The notes beneath the pieces are model-generated. The model did no database searches, was not told where the DNA came from, and saw only the letters and a list, made by a program, of their open reading frames with translations. Of a stretch of DNA of 64,000 nt, positions 43,866 through 53,726 are shown piece after piece; position 1 is the first letter of the stretch, and each line of letters begins with the position of its first letter. Origin of the DNA: JADJYF01 sp965278995 (GTDB lineage: Bacteria; Pseudomonadota; Gammaproteobacteria; Ga0077536); the NCBI GenBank assembly GCA_965278995.1, contig OZ257136.1, forward strand, positions 4,898,001 through 4,962,000. The letters run 5' to 3'. The translations under genes and the position numbers were made by a program.

Positions 43866-44966
43866 ATGTCGAATGCTGCACATCGCCCACGGCTGGAACA
43901 CATCGACGGACTGCGTGGTATTGCCGCGTTGATGGTGCTCTACCAGCATCTCCTGGAATATGTCGGGTCAATGGCACCCGCGGGGTCGTGGGTGCAGCGC
44001 CATCTCGACTGGACGCTTGATTATTTTGATCTCGGCAAGCTAGGTGTTGTCGCATTTTTTGCGATCAGCGGCTTCATTGTCCCTTACAGCTTTGCCGGCA
44101 CTTCCCCTCGGCTTGGTTTCGTGATCTCGCGCTTTTTCCGCCTGTACCCAGCGTACTGGTTGTCTCTCCTGGTAGCGATATTCGTCCTCCCAATGTTCGG
44201 TGCGTCGATGATCCCGATGAAGCAGGCGCTGGCAAACGCGACAATGTTGCCGTCATTGTGGCACCAGGAATTCGTACTCGGCGTTTACTGGACGTTGACC
44301 ATCGAACTGGCGTTCTACGCCATGTGTTTTGCCCTGTTCTGCTTCGGCAAACTGTACTCGACGAGCGTGCTCGCGGGGATGTTTACGGTAATGCTGGTCG
44401 TCGCGATGATCGGTGCAGTTCTGCGCAGCAACCATCTGGGGGGCGTGCCGGCTGCGGCTCCTCTGTATCTGGCGGTCATGTTGTATGCCGCTTGCATGCG
44501 CCTGGCAATCATCGAAGGCGATCGTCAGGCGAAGCGATGGTCGCCAGCGATGCTGATGGCGCTGTTACTGGCAATCCCGGTAGTGTGGGCAACTGCTTAT
44601 ACGGACCATTCGCACAAAGAAAGTGTGATGGCCGCAGTTCTCGCGATGGACGTTGCTCTTCTTCTATTCCTTTTTACTGTGACGCGACGGGCATTTTCGA
44701 CCAGAGCGCTGGGTTACGCGGGGGCAATCAGCTACTCGATTTATCTGTTTCATCCGATTGCTTTGGAAGCTGCGACTTTTCTGGCAGCGGAGCGCGATTG
44801 GCCTGTGGCCGGGTTCGTTCTCATCGGTGCAACGCTGGCAGGGACCTTTCTCGGCGCGGCATTGGTGTATCGATTGCTCGAGCGCCCGGCCATACGGTTG
44901 GGCCGGCATGTTCAGCGCAGCTTGTCAGAGCGTGCCGTCGCGCATTACGACCTCGGCCGCATTTGA
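43866..44966 (+). CDS. Acyltransferase 3 family membrane protein (1)
   Basis: The 366-residue protein has about ten membrane helices and the family motifs LEHIDGLRGIAALMVLYQH (about 9-27), with the conserved His, and FFAISGFIVPYSF. It probably O-acylates (often O-acetylates) a sugar of the EPS repeat. The ATG at 43866 is 2 bp past the upstream stop. It differs in sequence from the other two acyltransferases of the cluster, which resemble each other. Confidence 0.9.
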   Translation: MSNAAHRPRLEHIDGLRGIAALMVLYQHLLEYVGSMAPAGSWVQRHLDWTLDYFDLGKLGVVAFFAISGFIVPYSFAGTSPRLGFVISRFFRLYPAYWLSLLVAIFVLPMFGASMIPMKQALANATMLPSLWHQEFVLGVYWTLTIELAFYAMCFALFCFGKLYSTSVLAGMFTVMLVVAMIGAVLRSNHLGGVPAAAPLYLAVMLYAACMRLAIIEGDRQAKRWSPAMLMALLLAIPVVWATAYTDHSHKESVMAAVLAMDVALLLFLFTVTRRAFSTRALGYAGAISYSIYLFHPIALEAATFLAAERDWPVAGFVLIGATLAGTFLGAALVYRLLERPAIRLGRHVQRSLSERAVAHYDLGRI

Positions 44967-44987
44967 AGCACACGAGAACGAGCGCAC

Positions 44988-46124
44988 ATGAGGCTTCTTC
45001 ATATTGCTGAATCGACTTGGGGCGGATGCGGCACCTACCTGAACGAAATCGTTCCGCTGCAGGCCGAAAGCACGGGCGCCGAACAGGTGCGTTGTCTGGT
45101 TCCTATGCAGCACGTCTCACATCTCGTTGACGTGGCGCCGGAGATGATCTGGACGTTCGATCGACCCGATAGGCTGGGTGGAGTCCCGCGTCTCGCTATT
45201 GCCATCCGTGCGGCGGTGAGGCTCTGGAAGCCGGACGTGATCCATGCCCATTCGACGTTCGCCGGCGCGGTGGTGCGAATGTTGACCTGCGTGCAAACAA
45301 TGCCTCCGATTATCTATTGCCCTCACGGTTGGGCATTCGAGATCGAGCAATCGCCCGCGACGAAGTTTGCAACGTGCTTTGCAGAGCGCATGCTTTCTTA
45401 CCGAACGCGTCGCATCATCGCCATTTCAGAGGCCGAAAAATCACAGGGCGAACGGGCCGGGATCCGCAAGAGCAAGTTCGTCGTGGTGCCTAACGGCATC
45501 CAGGGCAAATGCCCGGAGGAACGCGCAGCCTGGGACGACCAACGACTGAAAGTGTTGTTCGTCGGCCGACTCGACCGCCAGAAAGGCGTGGACGTGCTTT
45601 TTGCAGCCACACGGGATCTGGGCGCTTCGCTGAGCGTTCGGATCATCGGCGAGGAAGTCTTGTCAGGCCGGACGAGTCAGGAACCCCGCGAAACGGTTGG
45701 GCACATCGCGTTTTTGGGGTGGCGCAGCAAGGCGGATGTCGTCGCTCAGATCAATGCCTGCGATGTGGTTGTCATGCCATCGCGATGGGAAGGTTTCGGT
45801 TTGGTAGCAGTCGAGGCGATGCGCGCGGGAAAGCCGGTGATTGCTTCGTCGGTCGGCGGCCTGCGGGAAATTATCGAGGACGGTGTCACTGGCCTGCTGG
45901 TGGCACCCGACGACCCAATGGCGTTGACAACAGCGTTGACGCGCTGTGATTCATCGACGTTGCAGCGAATGGGGACAGCCGGACGCCAGCGCTTTCTGGC
46001 GCATTACACCAGCGATCGGACACATGCGGGACTGATGCAGGTCTATGCCGATGTATTGGCCGCGGGGTCGATACTACCCAATGCGCCTGTCAGTCATCGC
46101 ATTGAAAAAGTTGCGGTCAAGTGA
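44988..46124 (+). CDS. Glycosyltransferase family 4 (GT-B)
   Basis: The 378-residue protein has the GT4 N-domain start MRLLHIAESTWGGCGTYLNE, a central VLFVGRLDRQKGVDVL and the donor motif EGFGLVAVEAMRAGKPVIAS with the E-x7-E pair. It should transfer a nucleotide-activated sugar with retention. It overlaps the following acyltransferase in a GTGA junction. Confidence 0.93.
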   Translation: MRLLHIAESTWGGCGTYLNEIVPLQAESTGAEQVRCLVPMQHVSHLVDVAPEMIWTFDRPDRLGGVPRLAIAIRAAVRLWKPDVIHAHSTFAGAVVRMLTCVQTMPPIIYCPHGWAFEIEQSPATKFATCFAERMLSYRTRRIIAISEAEKSQGERAGIRKSKFVVVPNGIQGKCPEERAAWDDQRLKVLFVGRLDRQKGVDVLFAATRDLGASLSVRIIGEEVLSGRTSQEPRETVGHIAFLGWRSKADVVAQINACDVVVMPSRWEGFGLVAVEAMRAGKPVIASSVGGLREIIEDGVTGLLVAPDDPMALTTALTRCDSSTLQRMGTAGRQRFLAHYTSDRTHAGLMQVYADVLAAGSILPNAPVSHRIEKVAVK

Positions 46125-47212
46125 CAGTACACCTGCAACGTATCCAATTGCTCCGCTTTGTGGCGGCGGCGATGGTCCTGTTTGGGCATGTCCAACTTGA
46201 GTTCGGCGAAGCAAGCGGCCATGAGCTTGCATTTGAAGCGCTCGGCCACCCCGCGTTCTGGGCATCGGGTGTCGACGTGTTCTTTGTCATCAGTGGATTC
46301 ATCATCTATCTGACCGCACACGATGCTTTTGGTCGTCCCGATGCGGCCGTAAGATTCTTCGTGCGTCGATTGGCGCGCATAGTCCCGACCTACTGGCTGC
46401 TGACGACGGCGATGGTGGGGTCGATGTTGTGGTTTTCTCCCTACGTATCGCATAACCAGTTAACGCCTGTCAGCGTTGTCGCGTCGTACCTGTTCATTCC
46501 CAGCGTCAATGCTTACGGCGAACCGTATCCCGTGCTCGCGCTGGGCTGGACATTGAATTTTGAGATGATGTTCTACGTCCTCTTTGCCATTGCCTTGAAC
46601 TGGCCCCGCAGGCGTGGCTTCCTGTTCGTATGTGCCGCACTGGTGAGCCTCGGTACTATCGGGCTGATCATGCCGCCCGCCGATATGCCGATGGCGTTCT
46701 GGTTCAATCCACTGATTTTCGAGTTTCTGGCGGGCATTCTGTTGGCGCGTTTGCGTGTCGGCGGGATACGGTGGTCGGCTGGCTTCGGGAGCGCGGTGTT
46801 TCTGTTGAGCATCGTTCTGCTCTATTTTGGCAGTCATCAAAGCCCAGCCAGTCCTTTCTGGCCGTGGCGCTCGTTCTGGATGGGCCTGCCTGCCGCATTG
46901 CTGTGCGCCGCCGCTGCATTGACGGTCGAACCTTCCAGATCGAGCGCATTGAGTCGATTCTTTGCTTTACTGGGCGATGCCTCTTACGCGCTGTATCTCA
47001 CGCACCCATTCTCGCTGGCGTTGATGCTGATGCTCGGACACGGTCTCGGATTGTCGATTTCCTGGGGCTGGGTCGGCGCCAGCTGTGTGATTGCCGTCGC
47101 GGCCGCGCTGTTGTTTCACCTCGCCTTGGAACGCCCGACCGTCGCCTGGTTGTATCACCGCATTCAATCGACCGAGTTGCCAGTCTGGCAACGTGCCTTG
47201 GAGCGTCCTTGA
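46121..47212 (+). CDS. Acyltransferase 3 family membrane protein (2)
   Basis: The 363-residue protein has about ten membrane helices, with QLLRFVAAAMVLFGHV at the N-terminus and GVDVFFVISGFIIYLTA. The start is GTG overlapping the stop of the glycosyltransferase. It is clearly related to the acyltransferase at 51096-52334, and each is followed within the cluster by a GT-B transferase. The predicted role is EPS acylation. Confidence 0.9.
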   Translation: MTVHLQRIQLLRFVAAAMVLFGHVQLEFGEASGHELAFEALGHPAFWASGVDVFFVISGFIIYLTAHDAFGRPDAAVRFFVRRLARIVPTYWLLTTAMVGSMLWFSPYVSHNQLTPVSVVASYLFIPSVNAYGEPYPVLALGWTLNFEMMFYVLFAIALNWPRRRGFLFVCAALVSLGTIGLIMPPADMPMAFWFNPLIFEFLAGILLARLRVGGIRWSAGFGSAVFLLSIVLLYFGSHQSPASPFWPWRSFWMGLPAALLCAAAALTVEPSRSSALSRFFALLGDASYALYLTHPFSLALMLMLGHGLGLSISWGWVGASCVIAVAAALLFHLALERPTVAWLYHRIQSTELPVWQRALERP

Positions 47213-48375
47213 TGAATCGTCCGCTCGTGGAGGCCGCCATCGACCCGATCGAGGCGCCTGCTCGGTTGCCGGCAGTTGAGGCGCCTGGTTGCGGTGATGT
47301 TTACATCAATGGTCGCTTTCTCACCCAGCGTGGTAGTGGCGTACAACGCTTTGCTCGGCAATTGATCTTGGCGATCGACGCCGAACTCGAGGAGGCCACC
47401 GAGAATGCACATGGATTGCGCGCCTGGTTTCTGCTCGTTCCGCGCGGGACTGCGCAACGGCTGGCGCTGCGACGCATTACTGTACGCGAGGTCCGTGCCG
47501 CACCGGGTCATCTGTGGGATCAGTTGCTCCGTTTTCACTGCGGCACGCGCGACATTCTCGTCAATCTCGCCAACAGCGGACCGGTACTGCGCGGGCGCAG
47601 CATCACGATACTTCACGATGCGGCGGTATTTCGGACTCCCAGGAACTTCACACGGGCCTATCGTCTGTTTCACCAATGTCTCGGCCGACTCATTGCGATG
47701 CGTTCGACTATCGGCACTGTCTCGGAGTTTTCGCGCGGCGAATTGAAGGCGGCGCTCGGCATCGATGATGGACGTATCTTCGTCGTGCCCAATAGCTGCG
47801 AGCATCTGCGTGACGTGGTTCCAGACCCGCGTGTGCTTACGCGCCTGCAGCTCTCACCAGGCCGCTATTTTCTTGCCATCGGCTCACCGGTGGCGAATAA
47901 GAATCTTCTCGCGGCCATCACGGCATTCATGCAGCTCGCTGAGCCGGAATTGCAGTTTGTCGTGGTCGGCGCCGTGGATGCAGCAGTTTTCGGTCAGGGA
48001 CTGACGGATGCGCCGCCCGGAGTCGTGCTGGCCGGAGCAATCCCGGACGAGGAGGTAACCGCATTGCTTCGAAATGCCACTGCGCTGGTCTTCCCCAGCC
48101 TGTACGAAGGCTTCGGTATTCCACCGCTCGAGGCGATGTTGAATCGCTGCCCCGTGATTGCTTCCGAGATCCCGCCGGTCGTCGAAGTCTGCGGCGATGC
48201 TGTGCTGTACTTCGACCCAGCCGACGTCCGTTCGATAACCGCAGCGCTGCGTAGAGCGGTGGACGATCCTGAATTGTTGACCAGACTGGTCGCGCGCGGC
48301 GAAGCGCGAGCGGCAATGTATTCCTGGCGGCGCAGTGCGCGGCGCCTGATCGAGGAAGTGAGGAAGTTGCGATGA
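47212..48375 (+). CDS. Glycosyltransferase, GT4-like
   Basis: The 387-residue GT-B protein has GDVYINGRFLTQRGSGVQRFARQ near the N-terminus (about 25-45), typical of GT4 enzymes that bind the acceptor through GxGxxR, and the donor motif YEGFGIPPLEAMLNRCPVI (about 302-320). The ATG overlaps the preceding stop (TGATG). It overlaps the next GT gene by 4 bp. Confidence 0.9.
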   Translation: MNRPLVEAAIDPIEAPARLPAVEAPGCGDVYINGRFLTQRGSGVQRFARQLILAIDAELEEATENAHGLRAWFLLVPRGTAQRLALRRITVREVRAAPGHLWDQLLRFHCGTRDILVNLANSGPVLRGRSITILHDAAVFRTPRNFTRAYRLFHQCLGRLIAMRSTIGTVSEFSRGELKAALGIDDGRIFVVPNSCEHLRDVVPDPRVLTRLQLSPGRYFLAIGSPVANKNLLAAITAFMQLAEPELQFVVVGAVDAAVFGQGLTDAPPGVVLAGAIPDEEVTALLRNATALVFPSLYEGFGIPPLEAMLNRCPVIASEIPPVVEVCGDAVLYFDPADVRSITAALRRAVDDPELLTRLVARGEARAAMYSWRRSARRLIEEVRKLR

Positions 48376-49613
48376 CCCGAATACTGCACTTGAGCATGCT
48401 CTATCCGCCGCACATCATGGGCGGCGCAGAGCGATCCGTAGCGTTGCTTGCCGAGGCTCTAACGCAGGCCGGTCACGACGTGGCGGCCGCCTGCACTTCG
48501 CCCGGCGGATGGACCCGGGAATCGCGCAACGGAGTGCAGGTCTATCGCATGCCGCATGAAACGGACTTCTGGGCAGAGGAGTGGCCCGCGCACGGGCAAA
48601 TCGCGCGCGGCGTGCGGCGATTCAAACAGCAATTCAATACGCGGCTCGAAGCTCACTTTCTCAAAGTCATTGATGATTTCAAGCCTGATGTCGTGCACAC
48701 GCATTCCCTGCTCGACGTCTCGACGCGGGTGTGGGTCGCGGCGCACAAACGTGGTCTGCCGATAGTACATACGCTGCGCGACTTTGATCTCGCGTGTGGC
48801 AATGCGGCGATGTTCAAGGACGGCAAGCGTTGTGCGACTCGCCATCTGAAATGCCGCGCTTTCACCTTCATGAAGAGCCGCCATCAGCGCAAGGTGAACG
48901 CCGTGGTCGGTGTTGGCCGCGGCATCCTGCAATCGCATCTGGATATGGGATATTTCAGTCATGTGCCAGAGCAATTGCGGCGTGTCATCTGGAATCCCGC
49001 AGTCGTGGACGGCATCGGGTCGGACTACATGAAACCTTCGCTGGAAGGAGAGCCGCTGACCTTTGGCTACCTGGGCCGAATCAATATCGAAAAAGGCGTT
49101 GGCACGCTGTTCGAAGCCTGTCGCCATCTGCCTGCAAAGGGATGGAAACTGATCGTTGCTGGCAAGGAAGCGTCTGAACGGGATTCCCTGAAACACCTTG
49201 CTACGAATCTGCCCATCGAATTTGCCGGGTTCGTTCCGCCAAGACAATTGTTCGATCAAATCGACGTGCTGATTGTGCCATCCATCTGGGCTGAACCACT
49301 GCCGCGGACGATCCTCGAGGCTTATGCTGCCGGGGTGCCGGTGATTGGAGCCGACTCAGGCGGCATTACCGACCTGATTGGCGCTGGAAATGGCGACTGG
49401 CTGTTCAATCCCGGCGACGCATCGGCGCTCGCGGCGTTGATGAACCGCGTCCTGCGCGACGGCCGCGAAGCATTACCGCGGCGGGCGAGCTTTGCGCACA
49501 TTGTCGACGAGACGCAACCGCACAAAGTTGCGCGCCGGTATCTGGATCTGTATGACGAAGTACGGCGAAGCACAGCGCCCGTCCGGATTTCGGGCACGAC
49601 GGTGCCGGCCTGA
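48372..49613 (+). CDS. Glycosyltransferase family 4 (paralogue of 52407-53618)
   Basis: The 413-residue protein starts RILHLSMLYPPHIMGGAERS and has the donor motif WAEPLPRTILEAYAAGVPVIG. A Cys-containing loop (DLACGNAAMFKDGKRCATRHLKC, described by its Cys residues) is shared with the enzyme at 52407-53618, showing the two arose by duplication. The donor motif has Glu-Pro-Leu where most GT4 proteins have Glu-Gly/Pro-Phe. Confidence 0.92.
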   Translation: MTRILHLSMLYPPHIMGGAERSVALLAEALTQAGHDVAAACTSPGGWTRESRNGVQVYRMPHETDFWAEEWPAHGQIARGVRRFKQQFNTRLEAHFLKVIDDFKPDVVHTHSLLDVSTRVWVAAHKRGLPIVHTLRDFDLACGNAAMFKDGKRCATRHLKCRAFTFMKSRHQRKVNAVVGVGRGILQSHLDMGYFSHVPEQLRRVIWNPAVVDGIGSDYMKPSLEGEPLTFGYLGRINIEKGVGTLFEACRHLPAKGWKLIVAGKEASERDSLKHLATNLPIEFAGFVPPRQLFDQIDVLIVPSIWAEPLPRTILEAYAAGVPVIGADSGGITDLIGAGNGDWLFNPGDASALAALMNRVLRDGREALPRRASFAHIVDETQPHKVARRYLDLYDEVRRSTAPVRISGTTVPA

Positions 49614-49671
49614 ACGTCATGCGCTCTACCGCTTTGCCGAGTCCCCTGCGAGTCAACAAGGCCTGCTGACG

Positions 49672-51096
49672 ATGTTACGCAGCATGGTTCTCATGACTGG
49701 ACTCAATGTCACGAAAGCGGCAGCTACACTGCTCACTTCGATCATGATTGCAGGCGTCGCGTCGCCGGAAGAGTTCGGACTCGTCGCATTCGCTATCCCG
49801 TTGATGGCTCTCATGACCCTGGTTACGGACGTTGGCTTGTCGAGCGCAATCGTTCGCCATCCAGAACTCACTCGGGAGCAGGCTGGCGCGGCTATCGGCA
49901 TGATGGGCGTAGCAGGCCTGCTCGGTGGTCTGCTGATTGCTTTCGGTGCGGAGCCCATTGAAGCCGCGATCGAAATGCCAGGCCTTGGTCAGGTACTGGC
50001 AGGCTTCGCGGTCGTTACCGCCTGTTCAATCTGGGCGACGGCACCTCGAGCCCTGCTCGAACGCGAGCTTGCTTATCCGCATGTCGTTGCCGTGGAGTCG
50101 GCCGCGCTCGCCATCGCTCTGGTAGTTTTCAGCATCGGCCTGCGGTCATCATTGGGAATCCTTGCGCTGGTTGGGTTTCATGCCACTTTGCAGTTGATCC
50201 GCGCGTTCGCGTTCACCTGGTACGCACGCGGCCTGTTTCGAGTCAATTTGGATTTCGCCCGAATTACGACGCTTGTACAGGTGGGTGGATGGGTTTTTGT
50301 GACGAATCTCCTGTCCTATTGCGCGCGGAACATCGACCGCATGCTGATCGGCAGCGTGCTTGGCGCTGCCAGTCTTGGGCTCTACGGACTGGCTTATCAA
50401 TTCATGATCATCCCGCTGATGTTGATCTCATGGCCGGTCAGCGGCGTGCTGCTGTCGACGCTGTCGCGCATGGATGCGGCCGGGTCCGACAAACGTACAG
50501 TGATCTGTGCGGTCGTGACTGCGACTGCATCGATCACGCTGCCGATGATGACTTTTCTGATGTTCGGCCTGCGCTATCCGATCGATGCTTTCTACGCCAG
50601 TCGATGGGAAGGGCTCGCGGACCTGGTCATGATTCTCGCACCTGTCGGTGCGATACAGGCGATTGCGGTTTACAACAGCGCAGTACTGATTCAGAAAGGC
50701 GCCGTGCGAATGAATTTTTATCTGGGGCTTGTCAACGGTCTCACATTGTCCGGCGTTTTTCTGGCTACAGTCTGGTTTGGATTGACCACCTTGGTCATCG
50801 GCTACGCCCTGGGAGCTGTTGCAGTATCTGTAATGATGATCTATTTCATGTGTCGCGAAGCTTCTATCGGTATACGCACGTTCGTCCGCTGCTTGCTGCC
50901 GGGTGGCGCAGCCGCGATCCTTGGCCTGGCTGCCGTTGCGCTCCTTGTCGGAATCAATCCGCGGTCCACTGAGAACTGGGCACTCTGTACCGCGATCTAT
51001 ACTGCCGCAGTAATAGTCACGCTGTTTATCCAGCGCGACCGACTGTGGACATCTGCGCGAGCTCTCATCGACGCGCGCGTCTCGCTGGCGGCCTAG
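49672..51096 (+). CDS. Wzx-like oligosaccharide flippase (MOP/PST family)
   Basis: The 474-residue protein has about 12-14 membrane helices and the N-terminal pattern ASPEEFGLVAFAIPLMALMTLVTDVGLSSAIV (described by EEFGLVAFA), typical of polysaccharide translocases that flip undecaprenyl-linked repeat units. The ATG at 49672 is the first plausible start after the upstream stop, and no better ribosome site is visible. It overlaps the next gene by 1 bp (TAGTG). Confidence 0.92.
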   Translation: MLRSMVLMTGLNVTKAAATLLTSIMIAGVASPEEFGLVAFAIPLMALMTLVTDVGLSSAIVRHPELTREQAGAAIGMMGVAGLLGGLLIAFGAEPIEAAIEMPGLGQVLAGFAVVTACSIWATAPRALLERELAYPHVVAVESAALAIALVVFSIGLRSSLGILALVGFHATLQLIRAFAFTWYARGLFRVNLDFARITTLVQVGGWVFVTNLLSYCARNIDRMLIGSVLGAASLGLYGLAYQFMIIPLMLISWPVSGVLLSTLSRMDAAGSDKRTVICAVVTATASITLPMMTFLMFGLRYPIDAFYASRWEGLADLVMILAPVGAIQAIAVYNSAVLIQKGAVRMNFYLGLVNGLTLSGVFLATVWFGLTTLVIGYALGAVAVSVMMIYFMCREASIGIRTFVRCLLPGGAAAILGLAAVALLVGINPRSTENWALCTAIYTAAVIVTLFIQRDRLWTSARALIDARVSLAA

Positions 51097-52334
51097 TGAT
51101 TGATGTGAAAGCCGACGCGAAGGACATCGCGTTCCAGGCGTCGGCGCTGACTGCCCGCCGCGCACGCGATGGCCAGCCGCTCGCTCCGATCGCGAAGTCG
51201 AACTCGAAGGCGGTGGACGACGTCTCGCAGTCGCATCCATTGGTCCTGGTGCAGGTGCTGCGCGCGATCGCAGCCATACTCGTCCTTGCCGGACACACCC
51301 AAGCGGAAGTCTTGAGAGCAGCAGCCGCGAGCGGGCAGGATCTGTTACGCATACCACTGCCGCCTGGCGGTTTTGGTGTCGATCTGTTTTTCTGCATTTC
51401 CGGCTTCATCATGGTTGTATCGTCGGCACGCTTATTTGAACGCCCGCTTGCGCGCCGTCAGTTTCTTCTGCGGCGAGCCATCAGGCTGGTTCCCCTTTAT
51501 TGGCTGGTCACGCTTTGTTACATGCCGATACTGATGCTCGGATCGCGTGGGTACGAAGGGAATCTGTCACAGGCACTGTTAGCGTCGCTCGCATTCATTC
51601 CGTATCCGACCTACGGTGCCGAGGGTGGCCTGGTATTTCCGCTCTATACGCTGGGGTGGTCGCTCAACTACGAAGTGTTTTTTTATGTGCTGTTTTCGCT
51701 CTTTGTCGTGCTGCCCGCCCCGCGCGCCGTGATCGCGCTCTGCTCGACATTGCTGATCATCGTTCTGGCAGGTTTCGCGTTGCCGGCAGAAAGCACGGTG
51801 CTGCGTTTCTGGTCGCAACCGATCATCCTGGAGTTCGGGCTGGGCGCATTGCTCGGATGGGCATGGCTCAGGGATCTCCGATTGAGCCGATCTTCTGCTG
51901 CGCTCGTGGCTATCGGTGCACTGGCGTGCGTGCTGATCGATCCTCTTGGTCTCGCCGTCAAGATCGCGGGCCAGTCGACGCAGAACGATTTCATGCGTGT
52001 CCTTGGCTGGGGCCTGCCTGCGGCGCTCCTGCTGCTTGCAGCGGTCCTGTTCGAGCGCGGTAACAGGGTGGATTTGAAACCCCTTTCTCCGATCGCGTTT
52101 CTGGGTGACTGCTCATACTCGTTGTACCTGATCCACCCTTTCGCACTGCTTTTCATCGGTGTAGCCTGGAATTGGCTGCATCTCGAGCGGTTGTTCGGTT
52201 GGACATTTCTGGGCGTTGTGCTGATGGCGGGCGCTACCGGAATGGCGATAATCTCGTATTGGTATATCGAAAGACCTGTAACGAAATGGCTACGACGACA
52301 CCCGGCGGTAGCATTTTGCGAGCAAAAACCATAG
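51096..52334 (+). CDS. Acyltransferase 3 family membrane protein (3)
   Basis: The 412-residue product (GTG start at the TAGTG junction) has a 45-residue polar N-terminal stretch, then LVQVLRAIAAILVLAGHTQ and GVDLFFCISGFIMVV, and about ten helices. It is a paralogue of the acyltransferase at 46121-47212. The polar extension may be partly noncoding if translation starts later. Confidence 0.88.
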   Translation: MIDVKADAKDIAFQASALTARRARDGQPLAPIAKSNSKAVDDVSQSHPLVLVQVLRAIAAILVLAGHTQAEVLRAAAASGQDLLRIPLPPGGFGVDLFFCISGFIMVVSSARLFERPLARRQFLLRRAIRLVPLYWLVTLCYMPILMLGSRGYEGNLSQALLASLAFIPYPTYGAEGGLVFPLYTLGWSLNYEVFFYVLFSLFVVLPAPRAVIALCSTLLIIVLAGFALPAESTVLRFWSQPIILEFGLGALLGWAWLRDLRLSRSSAALVAIGALACVLIDPLGLAVKIAGQSTQNDFMRVLGWGLPAALLLLAAVLFERGNRVDLKPLSPIAFLGDCSYSLYLIHPFALLFIGVAWNWLHLERLFGWTFLGVVLMAGATGMAIISYWYIERPVTKWLRRHPAVAFCEQKP

Positions 52335-52406
52335 TCAGCAGCGAAAAATCCGCCGAGGTCGTGCGCATGAGCAAGGCCATGGTGGATAACTGAATTTCAA
52401 ACGCGT

Positions 52407-53618
52407 GTGCGCATCCTTCATCTGAGTTCACTTTATCCACCGTACTCGATGGGCGGTGCGGAGCGGGTCGTTCAAGTGCTCGCCGAGGGCACGAGTCGAC
52501 TCGGCAACGACGTGGGCGTTGCTCACATAGCGCCCCGGCCGAGTTTCCCTCAACGTCGCGACGGTGTGGATGTGCATCCGTTGACGCATCGCAATCCGCT
52601 CTGGATCGAGGATACTCCCCGATATCCGGGTGTTCTGCGCAACATCAATAAGATTGCCACGCTGTTCAACGTCATCACGGCGCATGACTTCGGCCAACTG
52701 CTCACCGACTATCAACCCGATATCGTACATTCACACTCGATGGTCGAGCTGACGCCACTGATGTGGAAGATTGCCAGGGACCACGGCGCGATAATCGTTC
52801 ACACACTTCACGACTATGATCTGCTCTGTATCCGCGCATCACTGTTTAAAGGCGAACAGCGTTGCATGCAGAGACATCTGGCTTGCGCGGTTTTCTCGAG
52901 CATAAAACGCCATTATCATCGGCACATCGATCGTGTCGTCGGCGTTTCGCAGGCAATTCTGGCGACACATCTCGAATTCGGATTCTTCGCAGATGTACCT
53001 GACGCACACCGGCACGTCGTGTGGAATCCCGTGCGCATGGAACAGGACGCAGAAAGTCCGTCAACGCACGGTGAAGCACGACCCTATACGTTCGGTTTTC
53101 TGGGCCGGCTGGTTCCCGAGAAAGGAATTCTGACCTTGCTCGACGCCTGCCGCCTGCTGGGTGCCGGCGACTGGCAGTTGAAGATTGCCGGGCGCGCGCC
53201 GACGGACGACGGCTTCCTGCGCGATCGTCTAGAAGCACTACCGATAGAGCTGGTGGGTTTCGTCGACCCGAGGGCATTCCTGCGCGAAATAGACATGCTG
53301 ATCGTCCCATCGATCTGGCTGGAGCCTTTCGGTTTGACGATTGTCGAGGCTTACGCAGCCGGGGTCCCGGTACTGGGGTCAGATATCGCCGGGGTTGCCG
53401 AAATTATCAGCGCTGTCGATCCGGCGGCGCTGGTTCCGCCGAACGATGCGCAGGCACTCGCCGACCGAATGGGGCAATTAGTCGTTGCCGGTAAACGCGG
53501 TTGCGCGGTTGCCGATTTTTCTGCCGTACTGCGGCGCACGCACCCGGATCAGGTCGTCGCGGAATACTGCGATATCTATCGGGATGCGCTGCGCGAACGA
53601 CGCGGCCCGACTACTTGA
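52407..53618 (+). CDS. Glycosyltransferase family 4 (paralogue of 48372-49613)
   Basis: The 403-residue protein starts RILHLSSLYPPYSMGGAERV (GTG start) and has the donor motif WLEPFGLTIVEAYAAGVPVLGS (about 308-328). It shares with the enzyme at 48372 the N-terminal block, the HTLHDYDLLC region and a Cys pair in the following loop. It is the last gene of the EPS run, and no hairpin terminator is obvious after it. Confidence 0.92.
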   Translation: MRILHLSSLYPPYSMGGAERVVQVLAEGTSRLGNDVGVAHIAPRPSFPQRRDGVDVHPLTHRNPLWIEDTPRYPGVLRNINKIATLFNVITAHDFGQLLTDYQPDIVHSHSMVELTPLMWKIARDHGAIIVHTLHDYDLLCIRASLFKGEQRCMQRHLACAVFSSIKRHYHRHIDRVVGVSQAILATHLEFGFFADVPDAHRHVVWNPVRMEQDAESPSTHGEARPYTFGFLGRLVPEKGILTLLDACRLLGAGDWQLKIAGRAPTDDGFLRDRLEALPIELVGFVDPRAFLREIDMLIVPSIWLEPFGLTIVEAYAAGVPVLGSDIAGVAEIISAVDPAALVPPNDAQALADRMGQLVVAGKRGCAVADFSAVLRRTHPDQVVAEYCDIYRDALRERRGPTT

Positions 53619-53726
53619 GGGTGCAGTCGGCGTATTTGCGCCAATACGTGCTTTGCACGTTGATGCCGAACGTTGTTTTCGAGTCTGCCTCGAGCCCGCC
53701 ATTGGAATCGCCACTTCGCGTGTTGC

